A DNA stretch of 64,000 nt from JAHBVL01 sp964461025 (GCA_964461025.1 CAYWSE010000013.1:1-64000); one strand, 5' to 3'; shown: positions 34,918-43,769, numbered from the stretch's first letter. The notes: a model not told the origin generated them from the sequence alone. Numbers and translations are program-made.

Positions 34918-35280
34918 ATGGCGGTTTGGGACATTGAGATCACAGATCAGTTTGAGGAGTGGTACCTGTCTCTGAGTATTGGCGATCGTGCCAAAGTGAC
35001 CGCCGCAGTGGACGAACTTGAGCAAGCTGGTCCAGGGTTGGCCAGACCGTGGGCGGATACGATCAAAGGTTCGCGGCATTCAAACATGAAGGAGTTTCGT
35101 GCGCTGCGCAGTAACATCCGGGTTCTCTTCGCATTCGATCCCAGACGGACGGCGATTCTGCTGATCGGAGGAGACAAAACTGGACAGTGGCAGCGATGGT
35201 ACGACCTCACGATTCCATATGCCGATGATTTGTTTGATGACTATCTCGAAGAGATTCGGCGAGAAGGACTCATACCATGA
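34918..35280 (+). CDS. RelE/HigB-type toxin (phage-derived Gp49-like family)
   Basis: Putative mRNA interferase of the RelE superfamily, 120 residues. Features are the N-terminal EITDQFEEWYLSL, a central IKGSRHSNMKEFRAL, RVLFAFDPRRTAILLIGGDK and the late WYDLTIPYAD, typical of Gp49-like HigB proteins. It overlaps the XRE antitoxin gene by 4 bases (ATGA at 35277-35280), the toxin-first order of HigBA. Confidence 0.88.
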   Translation: MAVWDIEITDQFEEWYLSLSIGDRAKVTAAVDELEQAGPGLARPWADTIKGSRHSNMKEFRALRSNIRVLFAFDPRRTAILLIGGDKTGQWQRWYDLTIPYADDLFDDYLEEIRREGLIP

Positions 35281-35618
35281 CCAGGAAGAAATTCTCTGAA
35301 ATCAGTGAACCGTTTCGGCAGGACCCGGCGTTCCGGGCCGAAGTCGATGAGATTCGCCGCGTGATGAAGGCGGTCACCGAGTTGACGCGGGCGCGGGAGG
35401 AACAGGGACTGACACAGCAGGACGTTGCTGATCGGTTGGGAGTTTCTCAGGCGAATATCTCGCGAATCGAGCATGAAGAGGATCTCTACCTGTCCACCCT
35501 GCGCGATTATGTGGAAGCGCTCGGCGGCGAACTGCAGTTGAAGGCGGTCTTCGAGGATCAGGAGATTTATCTTGCTCTCCCTACCGAGGAGAGCGCCTCG
35601 AAGGCCAGCAAGCGCTGA
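35277..35618 (+). CDS. XRE-family antitoxin (HigA type)
   Basis: Helix-turn-helix antitoxin, 113 residues. It has an N-terminal extension (about 1-40, ISEPFRQDPAFRAEVDEIRR) and then the HTH (TQQDVADRLGVSQANISRIE). It probably neutralises the RelE-like toxin upstream and represses the operon. Confidence 0.88.
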   Translation: MTRKKFSEISEPFRQDPAFRAEVDEIRRVMKAVTELTRAREEQGLTQQDVADRLGVSQANISRIEHEEDLYLSTLRDYVEALGGELQLKAVFEDQEIYLALPTEESASKASKR

Positions 35619-35644
35619 CGGCGCATCGGTGAAAGAGTTGAGAA

Positions 35645-35941
35645 ATGCCTAGGAAACCATGGTCAGAGATTGTTGGGCCGCTCAAGAATGATCCGCAGCA
35701 GCGGGAAGAAATCGAGACAATCCGTCGCGCCATGCGGGATGTCTCGGAGATCGTTCGAGCCCTCGAAGGGACCGGCGCTATTGACGAGCAGATCGTCGAG
35801 CGGCTCTGGCAGGCCGAAGATGACATCGCCCACGAAAGCGCGCTCTACCGTGAGACATTTCGGGACAGCGTGAAGCTAATGGAGGAGTATCTTCCGGCTC
35901 CGCCAATCGCGATCGAACAACCCTTTTCACCGCGTCATTGA
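35645..35941 (+). CDS. antitoxin-like protein lacking the HTH (third gene of the TA cluster)
   Basis: 98 residues. The N-terminal 40 residues (WSEIVGPLKNDPQQREEIET then IRRAMRDVSEIVRALE) match the N-terminus of the adjacent XRE antitoxin (FSEISEPFRQDPAFRAEVDE then IRRVMKAVTELTRARE). Where the HTH should follow, it has a different acidic helical segment. It is 26 bases downstream in the same operon. It may be a toxin-binding paralogue or a decaying duplicate; the function is an inference. Confidence 0.65.
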   Translation: MPRKPWSEIVGPLKNDPQQREEIETIRRAMRDVSEIVRALEGTGAIDEQIVERLWQAEDDIAHESALYRETFRDSVKLMEEYLPAPPIAIEQPFSPRH

Positions 35942-35980
35942 CCGGCAGACAGTCGGGCCCTTGCTACCGAGTCTGATCCA

Positions 35981-37369
35981 TCACGTCGCGACGGCGTGCT
36001 TCTCCCCCAGATACGCGCCCTGCCGGACCAGCATCTCTTGCAGCTGTGGCACTGGAATCGCCCGCGGCTCGACACCATATTCGATCGCCAGCGCCGCGGC
36101 GGTGCCAGCCGCTTCACCCATCGCGAAGACTGGTGGCATGACCCGCACTGCCCCCTGCGCTTCATGCGTCGCCGAGAGCGACCGTCCTGCTACGAGCAAG
36201 CCATTGACATCCTTGGGCACCAGACTGCGATACGGGATCTGGTAGATGTTCGCGGTCGGCATCTCCCCGTCGGCGCCGCCCCCGTCGCCGGTTGGACTGT
36301 GAATGTCGACCGGATATCCGCAAAGCCCGATCACGTCGTCGAACTCGCGCGCCGTCGCCAGATCCTCCAGCGTTAGTTGGTACTCACCCACGATCCGCCG
36401 CGTCTCCCGCACGCCCATCGTCGCCGCTGTGTCGTAGAGCTCGACCTTCTCGAAGCCGGGCAATCGCTTGCGGAAGAAATCGAGCAAGATGCGCACCTGC
36501 TCCCGGCCGGCGATCTCGGCATTCGTCAAATCCTCGACATTGGTCCCGTCGAATTTGTGCAGGCGCGTCGTGTTGACCCGCCAGATGCCTGGCTCAGTGG
36601 TCTTGTAGATTCCGATGCCGCGACGTGGAATCGGAAACTCCCCCTTGGCCTTGGCGTCGGCGATGATCGAGGCAAACGCCCGATAGTCCTCCGGATGCGA
36701 GCGAACATACTCCTCGACAACCGCGTCATCGATGTTCTTGATCCGGAAGAAGAGCGTCATCGGCTGCATCAAGCCGTCACGGTCTCGCCCCTTCTCATAC
36801 GCCGCGCCGGCGTAAGCGGCGACATCGGCATCCGCCGAGCAGTCGACCGTGATCTGCGCTTTCAGCGCTTCGAGTCCCGATTTGCTGGCCGCGACGACTC
36901 CTGCTACCGAGCTCCCCTCGACGATGGTATCGGCAACGAACGTGTGCAACCGCAAGGAGACACCCGCCTCACGAACCATGTCCAGCGCGACGAATTTCAC
37001 CGCTTCCGGATCGAACGGCGTCACCCGGGCGTGCCCATAGCTGATGAATCCCGCGTAGGGACTGCCGGCGGGAAGGTGTCGGGGGTGCATGGCATTCCCC
37101 TGCTTTTCGAGCCGGATCACCATCTCCTCGAAGATGCCCTTGATCAACTGCGTTTCACCATCCAGGCTGTAGGAGGTCATACAGGGACCGACCAATCCGG
37201 CAGTCAGATTGCCGCCGAGAAAGCCGAACCGCTCGATGAGCGTGGTTCGCGCCCCGTTGCGGGCGGCGGCGATCGCTGCGGCAATGCCCCCAGGCCCGCC
37301 GCCGACCACCAGCACATCACCGGCGTCGAGAACAGGAATCTCTCGTTCGTATCGCATCGTCGTGGTCAC
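35981..37369 (-). CDS. FAD-dependent oxidoreductase (FAD_oxidored family)
   Basis: Flavoprotein of the family found beside catabolic genes for sugars and amides, 462 residues. The Rossmann motif DVLVVGGGPGGIAAAIAAAR is at about residues 18-37. A conserved late segment reads IPYRSLVPKDVNGLLVAGRS, then SATHEAQGAVRVMPP and MGEAAGTAAALA. It starts seven bases after the aldo-keto reductase stop, so the two are co-transcribed. Substrate unknown; it may oxidise a compound taken up by the Opp system upstream. Confidence 0.85.
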   Translation of the reverse strand: MTTTMRYEREIPVLDAGDVLVVGGGPGGIAAAIAAARNGARTTLIERFGFLGGNLTAGLVGPCMTSYSLDGETQLIKGIFEEMVIRLEKQGNAMHPRHLPAGSPYAGFISYGHARVTPFDPEAVKFVALDMVREAGVSLRLHTFVADTIVEGSSVAGVVAASKSGLEALKAQITVDCSADADVAAYAGAAYEKGRDRDGLMQPMTLFFRIKNIDDAVVEEYVRSHPEDYRAFASIIADAKAKGEFPIPRRGIGIYKTTEPGIWRVNTTRLHKFDGTNVEDLTNAEIAGREQVRILLDFFRKRLPGFEKVELYDTAATMGVRETRRIVGEYQLTLEDLATAREFDDVIGLCGYPVDIHSPTGDGGGADGEMPTANIYQIPYRSLVPKDVNGLLVAGRSLSATHEAQGAVRVMPPVFAMGEAAGTAAALAIEYGVEPRAIPVPQLQEMLVRQGAYLGEKHAVAT

Positions 37370-37376
37370 GGACTCG

Positions 37377-38402
37377 TTATGCTCCTTGCTTCTGTGTTGC
37401 TTTGCTCGTGCCGCCGGCAGGGAGAATCGTGGTCATCCCCGCTGCTCCCTGCATGATCGCATCGATTTCCTTCCGATCGGATTCCGAGAGCCGCCGGCTT
37501 GCCGCGCCAATCGCCTCCATGATCTCCTGCTTGTTTCGTGCGCCCGTCAACGCCACCGTGACCACGTCGTGGTCCAACACCCAGGCAATGGCAAGCTGAG
37601 GCAATGTCACGTTTTTCGATCGGGCGACTGCGGCCAGCGCATCGATGACCGCGAAGTTCCGCTCCCGGTTTTCCGCCGTCAGCAATGGCTGACCGAAGAT
37701 CACTCCGGCGGCGCGCCAGTCGCTCTCGTCGAATGTCGTTTCGCGGGTGATGGCGCCGGTGAGGAGACCGTGCGCGAGTGGACCATAGGCCATAACTCCC
37801 ACATTCAGCTCTTGGCAGACTTCGAAGGTCTCGTCCGCCCAGCGCCGGTCGAAGAGACTGAAGCCCACCTGACTGGCGACGATCGGGTGGTCCGCAGCCG
37901 CGTTCGATATCTCCCGGAGCTGATCGGCGCGCAGATTACAGACGCCGGCATAGCGCGTCTTGCCGCTTTGCTCGAGCGCTTCGAGCGAGCGACCGATCTC
38001 CTCCATCGGGGTCGAGTCGTCCGGCCAGTGGAGGAGAAAGCAATCGACGTAGTCCGTGCCAAGCCGTTTCAGACTCGCTTCGAGACCAGCGGCCAGATAG
38101 TCCCGGCTGCTGTCCTGACCGAGCACGAAGCTCTTCTCGTCCCAGATCATCCCTCCCTTGGTGGCGATGAACGCCTCGGATCGACGGCTCTTCAGCGCCG
38201 CGCCGAGCACCTCCTCGGCATGCCCATTTCCATAGGAAGGAGCGGTGTCGAAAAAGTTCACTCCACCGTCGAGCGCGGCGTTGATGGCGGCGATCGCCTC
38301 GGCATCGTCACTCCGGCCGTAACGCGCTCCACCAATTGGCCACGTGCCGAACCCGACCACCGACACACACAGTTCCGATGCCCCAAAGCACCGTGTCTCC
38401 AT
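37377..38402 (-). CDS. aldo/keto reductase
   Basis: NAD(P)H-dependent oxidoreductase of the AKR superfamily, 341 residues. The tetrad can be seen: Asp/Tyr in FFDTAPSYGNGHAEEVLG, Lys in FIATKGG and His in FLLHWPDD. The cofactor end reads EAIGAASRRLSESD. It is first in a pair with the FAD oxidoreductase and 411 bases after the second Opp operon. Confidence 0.9.
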   Translation of the reverse strand: METRCFGASELCVSVVGFGTWPIGGARYGRSDDAEAIAAINAALDGGVNFFDTAPSYGNGHAEEVLGAALKSRRSEAFIATKGGMIWDEKSFVLGQDSSRDYLAAGLEASLKRLGTDYVDCFLLHWPDDSTPMEEIGRSLEALEQSGKTRYAGVCNLRADQLREISNAAADHPIVASQVGFSLFDRRWADETFEVCQELNVGVMAYGPLAHGLLTGAITRETTFDESDWRAAGVIFGQPLLTAENRERNFAVIDALAAVARSKNVTLPQLAIAWVLDHDVVTVALTGARNKQEIMEAIGAASRRLSESDRKEIDAIMQGAAGMTTILPAGGTSKATQKQGA

Positions 38403-38423
38403 TCAGCTCGACCCTTTCACAAC

Positions 38424-38445
38424 GGGCGGATGCGGAGGTCCGCCC
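38424..38445. repeat. GGGCGGA...TCCGCCC hairpin repeat
   Basis: Arms GGGCGGA (38424-38430) and TCCGCCC (38439-38445) with an 8-base loop, followed by CCTACG. Of a type commonly seen between genes in Chloroflexota-like genomes. Confidence 0.5.
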
Positions 38446-38492
38446 CTACGCTGCGTCCATTCACGACCCATTCCTCCTGCCACAATGTACCT

Positions 38493-38615
38493 GTCATTCT
38501 GAGCGAAGCGAAGAATCTCTCGTTCGGGTTTCGGGCGGCGCTGTGGGATGCACTCCGCTGCGGCGGGAGATCCCTCGACTGCACTCCGCTGGCGCTTTGT
38601 TCCGCTCGGGATGAC
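38493..38615. repeat. palindromic-repeat element, copy A (about 123 bp)
   Basis: Begins GTCATTCTGAGCGAAGCGAA and ends TTCCGCTCGGGATGAC, so the ends are inverted repeats. The interior shares CTCTCGTTCGGGT, GCTGCGGCGGGA and TCGACTGCACTCCGCT with the element at 55528-55662. Confidence 0.75.
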
Positions 38616-38725
38616 GGCTTCTTCTTCATACTGCGCTGGCACCGGGGCGCGGTCTGCTCGCTCAGGATGACGCGCCGTTGAATGAAATTGCTGCAACAGA
38701 CACTGTTTGGACACGCCCCTGCGAG

Positions 38726-38739
38726 CGCCATAAATGGCG
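38726..38739. repeat. short palindrome CGCCAT-AA-ATGGCG (copy 3)
   Basis: Same 14-mer and flanks as at 31306-31319. Confidence 0.65.
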
Positions 38740-38813
38740 AGGCTACACATGGTGTTGACACCACGCTGACGCCGAGCGGCGGTCCGATGTTCTGGAATGA
38801 GCACTCATGAGAA

Positions 38814-39734
38814 TCACCCTTCTCTCGATCGGGGATCGAGATAATCCCGCAACCGGTCGCCGAAAATGCCGACGCTAAGCACCACCAGACTCAGGGCCAG
38901 ACCGGGCATCGTCGATATCCACCAGGCATTGTTCAGGTAGTCGCGTCCGTTGGCGACGGTTTGCCCCCACGACGGCTGGTCTGGCGGCGTGCCCAGACCG
39001 AGAAAACTCAGCGACGCTTCGGCGATGATCACCAACCCGACTTCCACAGTGGCAATGACGATCACTGGCGCGATCGAGGATGGCACGATGTGCCGGAGAA
39101 GCTGGCGCGGCGCCCGCGCGCCGATCGCCTTTGCGGCCGTGACGAACTCCCGCTCTTTCGTTGCCAGGGTAGCCGCCCGTGCAACTCGGCCGAAGACGAC
39201 CCAGCGGGTGATCGCCAGCGTGATGATCACGTTCGCCACGCTTGGTCCGATCACCGCGGCGATCATAATCGCAAAGAGAATCGATGGAAACGCCAGCTGG
39301 ATATCGGCGAGCCTCATCAGCAAACTGTCGGCGAATCCGCCGCGAAACCCGGCGATGGTGCCTGTCGTGACCCCGATCGCCCCGGCAATCAGCACTGTCG
39401 CGGCGCCAACCAGGAGGGAAATGCGGGCGCCCTGCAAGACCTGGGCGAGCATGTCGCGGCCGACCTGGTCAGTGCCCAGCCACGCTCGGGAGCCATCGCG
39501 CAGGATCGCACCTGGAGGCTGCAGCCGGTCGCCAGTGCGTACCGTAATCGAATCGTAGGGGACCAGGATCGGACCCAGAATTGCGGCAACAATGAAGAAC
39601 AGGATGGGAATCCCCCATAGAAAGAGATGGAATTCGCGCCGCCAGCTTCGCGGCCGGAGTCCATCGACCAGCCGCGCCTCGCTGGCTTCGACACCGTTCG
39701 TCGATGTCTGGGAAGTGACAGCTGCGCTTTGCAT
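38814..39734 (-). CDS. ABC transporter permease, OppC/DppC type (second system)
   Basis: 306 residues, with the OppC signatures VPYDSI, AWLGTDQVGRDMLAQVL and the EAA loop TAAKAIGARAPRQLLRHIVP. The ATG at 39734 overlaps the OppB stop by one base (TGATG), which fixes the start although the frame is open to 40175. Last permease of the operon. Confidence 0.92.
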   Translation of the reverse strand: MQSAAVTSQTSTNGVEASEARLVDGLRPRSWRREFHLFLWGIPILFFIVAAILGPILVPYDSITVRTGDRLQPPGAILRDGSRAWLGTDQVGRDMLAQVLQGARISLLVGAATVLIAGAIGVTTGTIAGFRGGFADSLLMRLADIQLAFPSILFAIMIAAVIGPSVANVIITLAITRWVVFGRVARAATLATKEREFVTAAKAIGARAPRQLLRHIVPSSIAPVIVIATVEVGLVIIAEASLSFLGLGTPPDQPSWGQTVANGRDYLNNAWWISTMPGLALSLVVLSVGIFGDRLRDYLDPRSREG

Positions 39735-40654
39735 CACTGCAGCCTGATCCGCGGATCGAGATAGACATAGCTGATGTCGACCAGCAAATTGATGAGGATG
39801 AACGTGGCGGTGATGAACAGAATCGACGCTTGAACCAGGGGATAGTCGCGCTGGAATATGGCGTCGACCAGCAGCCGTCCAATCCCCGGCCATCCGAAGA
39901 CGGTCTCCACGATTACCGCTCCACCAAGCAAGTTGCCGAGCTGGATGCCCACCACCGTGATCACCGGAATCAGCATGTTTCGCATGGCGTGACGCGTCAG
40001 CACAGAGGGAGGCGACAATCCCTTGGCCCTCGCCGTGCGGATGTAGTCCTCGTGCATCACTTCGAGCAGACCGCTGCGCACCAGTCGGGTCAGTACGCCG
40101 ACCAATGGCAGCGCCAGCGTCACGGACGGCAGAATCAGGTGTTGCCAGGTTTGCGAACCGGCGCTGGGCAGCCATCGCAGCTGGCGCGCAAAGAGCAGAA
40201 TCAGCATGATCCCCAGCCAGAAGCTGGGCACCGATTGACCGATCAGCGAAATGACCGAAACCGAGTAGTCGATGAAGCTCCTTTGCCGCAATGCAGCCAG
40301 TATTCCGAGCGGAAAGCTGATCAACAGCGCGATGACCATCGCCGTGGACGCGAGGCGTGCGGTGGCCGTGATCCGCTCGCTGACTGACGTCAGCACCGGG
40401 CGGTTCAGCCAGAGTGAGTCGCCGAAATCGAGACGGATCGCATCGCCCATGAACTGCAGGTACTGTTCGGGCAGCGAGTCGTCCAGACCAAGCCTGGCTT
40501 CGAGCGCGGCGACTTCCTCATCTGTCGCGCCGGCGCCGAGCATCAGCGAAGCGGGATCGCCGGGAAGGATTCTGACGACAAGAAAGATGACGGTCAGCGC
40601 TCCCCACAGCACGAACAGTGCGTAGAAGACGCGCCGGAGGATGTAGGTCGACAT
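39734..40654 (-). CDS. ABC transporter permease, OppB/DppB type (second system)
   Basis: 306 residues, with the OppB N-terminus (STYILRRVFYALFVLWGA, then RILPGDPASLM) and the EAA loop RTARAKGLSPPSVLTRHAMRN. Translationally coupled to OppC by a one-base overlap. The ATG at 40654 is preferred to the TTG at 40657. Confidence 0.92.
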   Translation of the reverse strand: MSTYILRRVFYALFVLWGALTVIFLVVRILPGDPASLMLGAGATDEEVAALEARLGLDDSLPEQYLQFMGDAIRLDFGDSLWLNRPVLTSVSERITATARLASTAMVIALLISFPLGILAALRQRSFIDYSVSVISLIGQSVPSFWLGIMLILLFARQLRWLPSAGSQTWQHLILPSVTLALPLVGVLTRLVRSGLLEVMHEDYIRTARAKGLSPPSVLTRHAMRNMLIPVITVVGIQLGNLLGGAVIVETVFGWPGIGRLLVDAIFQRDYPLVQASILFITATFILINLLVDISYVYLDPRIRLQ

Positions 40655-40665
40655 CAACGTCTCAA

Positions 40666-40706
40666 GCGCCGGCAGGCGGCGGATACGTCCGCCGCCTGCC
40701 CGGCGC
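40666..40706 (-). terminator. very stable intercistronic hairpin after the second binding-protein gene
   Basis: GCGCCGG plus CAGGCGGCGGA (40666-40683), loop TACG, then TCCGCCGCCTG plus CCCGGCGC (40688-40706): an 18-bp stem with a single bulge. It sits between the binding-protein stop and OppB, as in the first Opp operon, without a T-run. Confidence 0.8.
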
Positions 40707-40710
40707 TCTG

Positions 40711-42303
40711 CTACTCGGCCAGTGTGACTTCACTGAATACGGGAATCGTGTTCGGTACTGCCTCGAAGTTCTGGATACGCGTGTTATAGACGTAGTTCGT
40801 CGTCAGATCGAAGGGGAAGATGCCGACTGCATCGTCCCAGATGATCTGGCATGCCTGCGCGTAGAGGCCTTCCCGCTCGTCCTGATCGGGAGAGGCTGCA
40901 GCCGCCACGAGAATTTCGTCGAGATCCGCGTTGCCGTAGCCATTGCGATTGGCGGCAGTTGTATAGAGCCGGCGCAGTGTGAAGTCGGCATCTCCGGTGC
41001 GCACGGTGTTGGTTTGGAAGTCCATGTCCCACTCGAGGGCAAGCAGGTCTTCCAGCCAGGCGGCCTGCTCCATTTCCCGGCTTTCGACGTTGACGCCGAT
41101 CGCCGCCCAGTACGAAATGAAGGAGAGAATCAGCTCGCGGTCCTGTGGACCCGAACCGGGCACCCAGATCACATGTGTGTCGAACCCATCGGGAAGACCG
41201 GCTTCCGTCAGGAGCGCCACGGCCCGCTCTGGGTCGTATTCATATGGCGTCTGCGGTGCATGACCGAAGATCGTCGAAGGAATTGGCGCTGATGCAACGA
41301 CGCCCACGTCCTGAAGAAGATCGGTCGCCAGTGTTTCGCGATCGATCGCGTAGTTCATCGCCTGGCGGACGCGGGCATCGGTGAAGGGCTCGCGCGATGA
41401 GTTGAACCAGTTGAAGTAGTACGCGTATGACGGCGTCGAGTCGATTGCGAGTTCGTCGTTCTCCCGAAGGGCTGGTAGCTGATCGGCGGGCAGGCCCCAG
41501 GTGAAATCGATCTCGCCTGTTTCGATCGCCGTCACCTTGGCCGCGACTTCGGGGATCTCCCGGAAGATCAATGTGCCCACGGAGGCCGGTTCGCCGAAGT
41601 AGGAGTCGCTGGCGACGAGCTCGATCTGCGAGTCTCGGGTCCAGGACGAGAACGCGTATGGGCCCAACCCAACCGGTGCGTCGAAGAAGCCTTCGTTGTT
41701 CGTCAACGCTGCAGGGGTGACATAGAAGAGCGATGCGTTTGTCGGGACGGTCCCCTGCGGCTCACTTGTGGCGATCGTGACGGTCAGCTCATCTGGCGCC
41801 TCGACTGCCGTGACCAGCGCCCACAGCGGAGCGAGTGGCCCCTCCAGCTCGAGCACGCGCTCGAGAGAGAATTTCACATCAGCGGAGGTGAACGGCGTTC
41901 CATCTTGCCAGGAAACACCTTCCCGCAGTGTGAACTGCCAGGTCAGATCGTCGACGGCTTCCCACGAGGTCGCCAGGGAGCCTTCGAGCTCGCCGGATTC
42001 AAAATTACGGGTCACGAGGGTGCCGAAGATGTGGGAGGCGATCACCGCGGTCGGTTCTTCCACGCTCTGCGCGCCATGCGGGTCGAGCGAAACGAGAACC
42101 CGTTGCATGACGATGTTCAGTTCGCCGGCCGGAGCATCCTGCAGGGCGGCTACCCCTCGCGATTCGAGCATCGACGCCAGCGGAAAACTCATTCCAAGCG
42201 CGGTTGTGGCCTTGATGAATGACCGGCGTGAGAGAACCCCCTCTTTTCGCCGGCGGACCAGATCGTAGACCTGCTGGCTCGCGTTCCAGTCGTGCATTGA
42301 CAT
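40711..42303 (-). CDS. ABC transporter substrate-binding protein (SBP family 5), second system
   Basis: OppA/DppA-type binding protein, 530 residues. It has a Tat-type signal (LSRRSFIKATTALGMSFPLA), the family signature LATSWEAVDDLTWQFTLREG, and ARVRQAMNYAIDRETL. The ATG at 42303 follows GGAGGAGGCGTACGCAC. It lies downstream of its own GntR gene, and no ATPase gene accompanies it. Not close in sequence to the binding protein at 15412. Confidence 0.92.
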   Translation of the reverse strand: MSMHDWNASQQVYDLVRRRKEGVLSRRSFIKATTALGMSFPLASMLESRGVAALQDAPAGELNIVMQRVLVSLDPHGAQSVEEPTAVIASHIFGTLVTRNFESGELEGSLATSWEAVDDLTWQFTLREGVSWQDGTPFTSADVKFSLERVLELEGPLAPLWALVTAVEAPDELTVTIATSEPQGTVPTNASLFYVTPAALTNNEGFFDAPVGLGPYAFSSWTRDSQIELVASDSYFGEPASVGTLIFREIPEVAAKVTAIETGEIDFTWGLPADQLPALRENDELAIDSTPSYAYYFNWFNSSREPFTDARVRQAMNYAIDRETLATDLLQDVGVVASAPIPSTIFGHAPQTPYEYDPERAVALLTEAGLPDGFDTHVIWVPGSGPQDRELILSFISYWAAIGVNVESREMEQAAWLEDLLALEWDMDFQTNTVRTGDADFTLRRLYTTAANRNGYGNADLDEILVAAAASPDQDEREGLYAQACQIIWDDAVGIFPFDLTTNYVYNTRIQNFEAVPNTIPVFSEVTLAE

Positions 42304-42419
42304 GTGCGTACGCCTCCTCCGTGCTGCCGGCGCAACTCGCCGGTCGGTTGAAACATCCCGGCTCGGCGCCGGTTGTTTGCCCTGCCGGCGCCGGAAGCGG
42401 CGCCGGTAAGAACACATAC

Positions 42420-43082
42420 TCAGTGGCGATCCAGCTTTGACAGGATCGCTTCCATTCCCTCGTGGACATGCACGCGCATCGCCGCGGCTGCGGCCTCTGC
42501 GTCGTGCACTGCCAGCGCCTCGATGATCGGCATATGCCGTGCCACCGTCGGCAAAACGAGGTGATAGGAGTCGAGTAGCCTGGCTCGATAGCCTTCTCCC
42601 TGGTCCGCAAGGTTGTCGAGCGTCGCGGCCAGCAACGGCATACCGGACATCTTGCGGAGTCGTTTGTGGAAGACCATGTCGATCGCCCGGAGCTGGCGGA
42701 CATCGACCTCGGCCGCGCGCTCGAGCGGACCGAGCTCATCGTTGATCGCCTTGAGATCGGCGATGTCGACAGGTGACGCCCGAGCCGCAGACTCACGCGC
42801 GGAGAGCGCTTCCAACTCGGCGCGCATCAGATAGATCTGACGAATGTCGGCTGGGTCGAGGGGTGCGACGATCGCTTCCTTGTGAGGAACCAGCTTGATG
42901 AATCCCTCGCCGGAAAGGCGCTTGAAGGCATTGGCCACGGTGATCCGGCTGACGCCGAGCTCGGTAGCGATCCGGCTGGCCACGAGTGGCTGGCCATCTT
43001 GCCAGCGGCCGCCGACGATCGCCTGGCGGATGACTTCGTACGCCGCCTGCTCGCGAGTCTTGGTCTCGACGCGAAATTCCAT
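42420..43082 (-). CDS. GntR family transcriptional regulator, FCD domain (second)
   Basis: 220 residues. The N-terminal winged helix contains LVASRIATELGVSRITVANA and FKRLSGEGFI. The FCD domain has DMVFHKRLRKMSG, ARHMPIIEALAVHD and VHVHEGM. The frame is open to 43130, but the ATG at 43082 starts the domain and lies directly after its promoter and operator. Being first in the operon with the binding protein and permeases, it probably represses them and itself. Confidence 0.9.
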   Translation of the reverse strand: MEFRVETKTREQAAYEVIRQAIVGGRWQDGQPLVASRIATELGVSRITVANAFKRLSGEGFIKLVPHKEAIVAPLDPADIRQIYLMRAELEALSARESAARASPVDIADLKAINDELGPLERAAEVDVRQLRAIDMVFHKRLRKMSGMPLLAATLDNLADQGEGYRARLLDSYHLVLPTVARHMPIIEALAVHDAEAAAAAMRVHVHEGMEAILSKLDRH

Positions 43083-43088
43083 TGCATA

Positions 43089-43130
43089 TTGCATGCAACA
43101 TACGATAGAGATTGTGCGTGTTGCTGTCAA
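43089..43130 (-). promoter_or_regulatory. sigma70-type promoter with TTGCATGCAA operator (second GntR/Opp operon)
   Basis: On the minus strand a perfect -35 TTGACA (43130-43125), a 17-bp spacer and a -10 TATCGT (43107-43102) are followed by ATGTTGCATGCAATATGCA, which contains the palindrome TTGCATGCAA (43098-43089). The predicted start site is only about 10-15 bases before the ATG at 43082, so the transcript is almost leaderless. The layout equals that of the first GntR system. Confidence 0.72.
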
Positions 43131-43284
43131 GCCACTTCTGGAAGGAATGAAAACCCACTGGAAACAGCGACTGCTGAAGACGCGGGGAATCTGAGACTCA
43201 TCGAGGTTCGAGGCGATACCCTGAACAGAGAAAACCAGCGTTTGAAATCGCGCGATCGACGTTCAGCGTCAGGGGAACCATCCC

Positions 43285-43605
43285 GTGAACCAGTCAGACA
43301 ACCTAATGAACCCACCCGTGACACCCATCGTTGTGATAGAACTGTCGCTCACCTGCATTGCGGCTCCGTCGCAATGGGAAGGCAAGACCAGCGACGGACA
43401 AGCGATCTCCATCCGGTACCGCCACGGAAATCTCAGCATCGGGCTCGGCGCCACCATTGATGAGGCGGTTGGGAATAGGGTGCGCGACGAACAGCTTGGT
43501 GACATGTACGACGGCATCATGATCTTCGAGGATTTGCTGGAGGCGATTCCCGACTGGCTCACGATCGCCGTATCCGAGGGCGAGGTGCCGGCACTGTACG
43601 GTTGA
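43285..43605 (+). CDS. hypothetical protein
   Basis: 106 residues, no recognised family. The centre (WEGKTSDGQAISIRYRHGNL, then SIGLGATIDEAVG) suggests a compact beta-rich cytoplasmic domain. It starts at GTG 43285 with CAGGGGAACC upstream. A standalone gene. Confidence 0.55.
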   Translation: MNQSDNLMNPPVTPIVVIELSLTCIAAPSQWEGKTSDGQAISIRYRHGNLSIGLGATIDEAVGNRVRDEQLGDMYDGIMIFEDLLEAIPDWLTIAVSEGEVPALYG

Positions 43606-43769
43606 ACAACTCGCCTGCTCACGATTAGCTGACGCTGGAGTCGCGAGGGGAATTCCGGCAATTCCGCCACCTCTGCTATTGTTGGGCTTTAACGAGGAAG
43701 TATGGGCTTGGGAGTGCGTCCGGTTCGGGTTGTGACAGTTTTCTTCGACCGGCGAGTGCGAGGTCAGCT

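Larger units (their letters stand above)
38403..38813. other. 411-bp gene-free interval carrying three repeat elements
   Basis: Between the Opp operon and the aldo-keto reductase lie a GGGCGGA-loop-TCCGCCC hairpin (38424-38445), a 123-bp palindromic-repeat element (38493-38615) and a CGCCAT-AA-ATGGCG palindrome (38726-38739). No gene seen. Confidence 0.7.
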
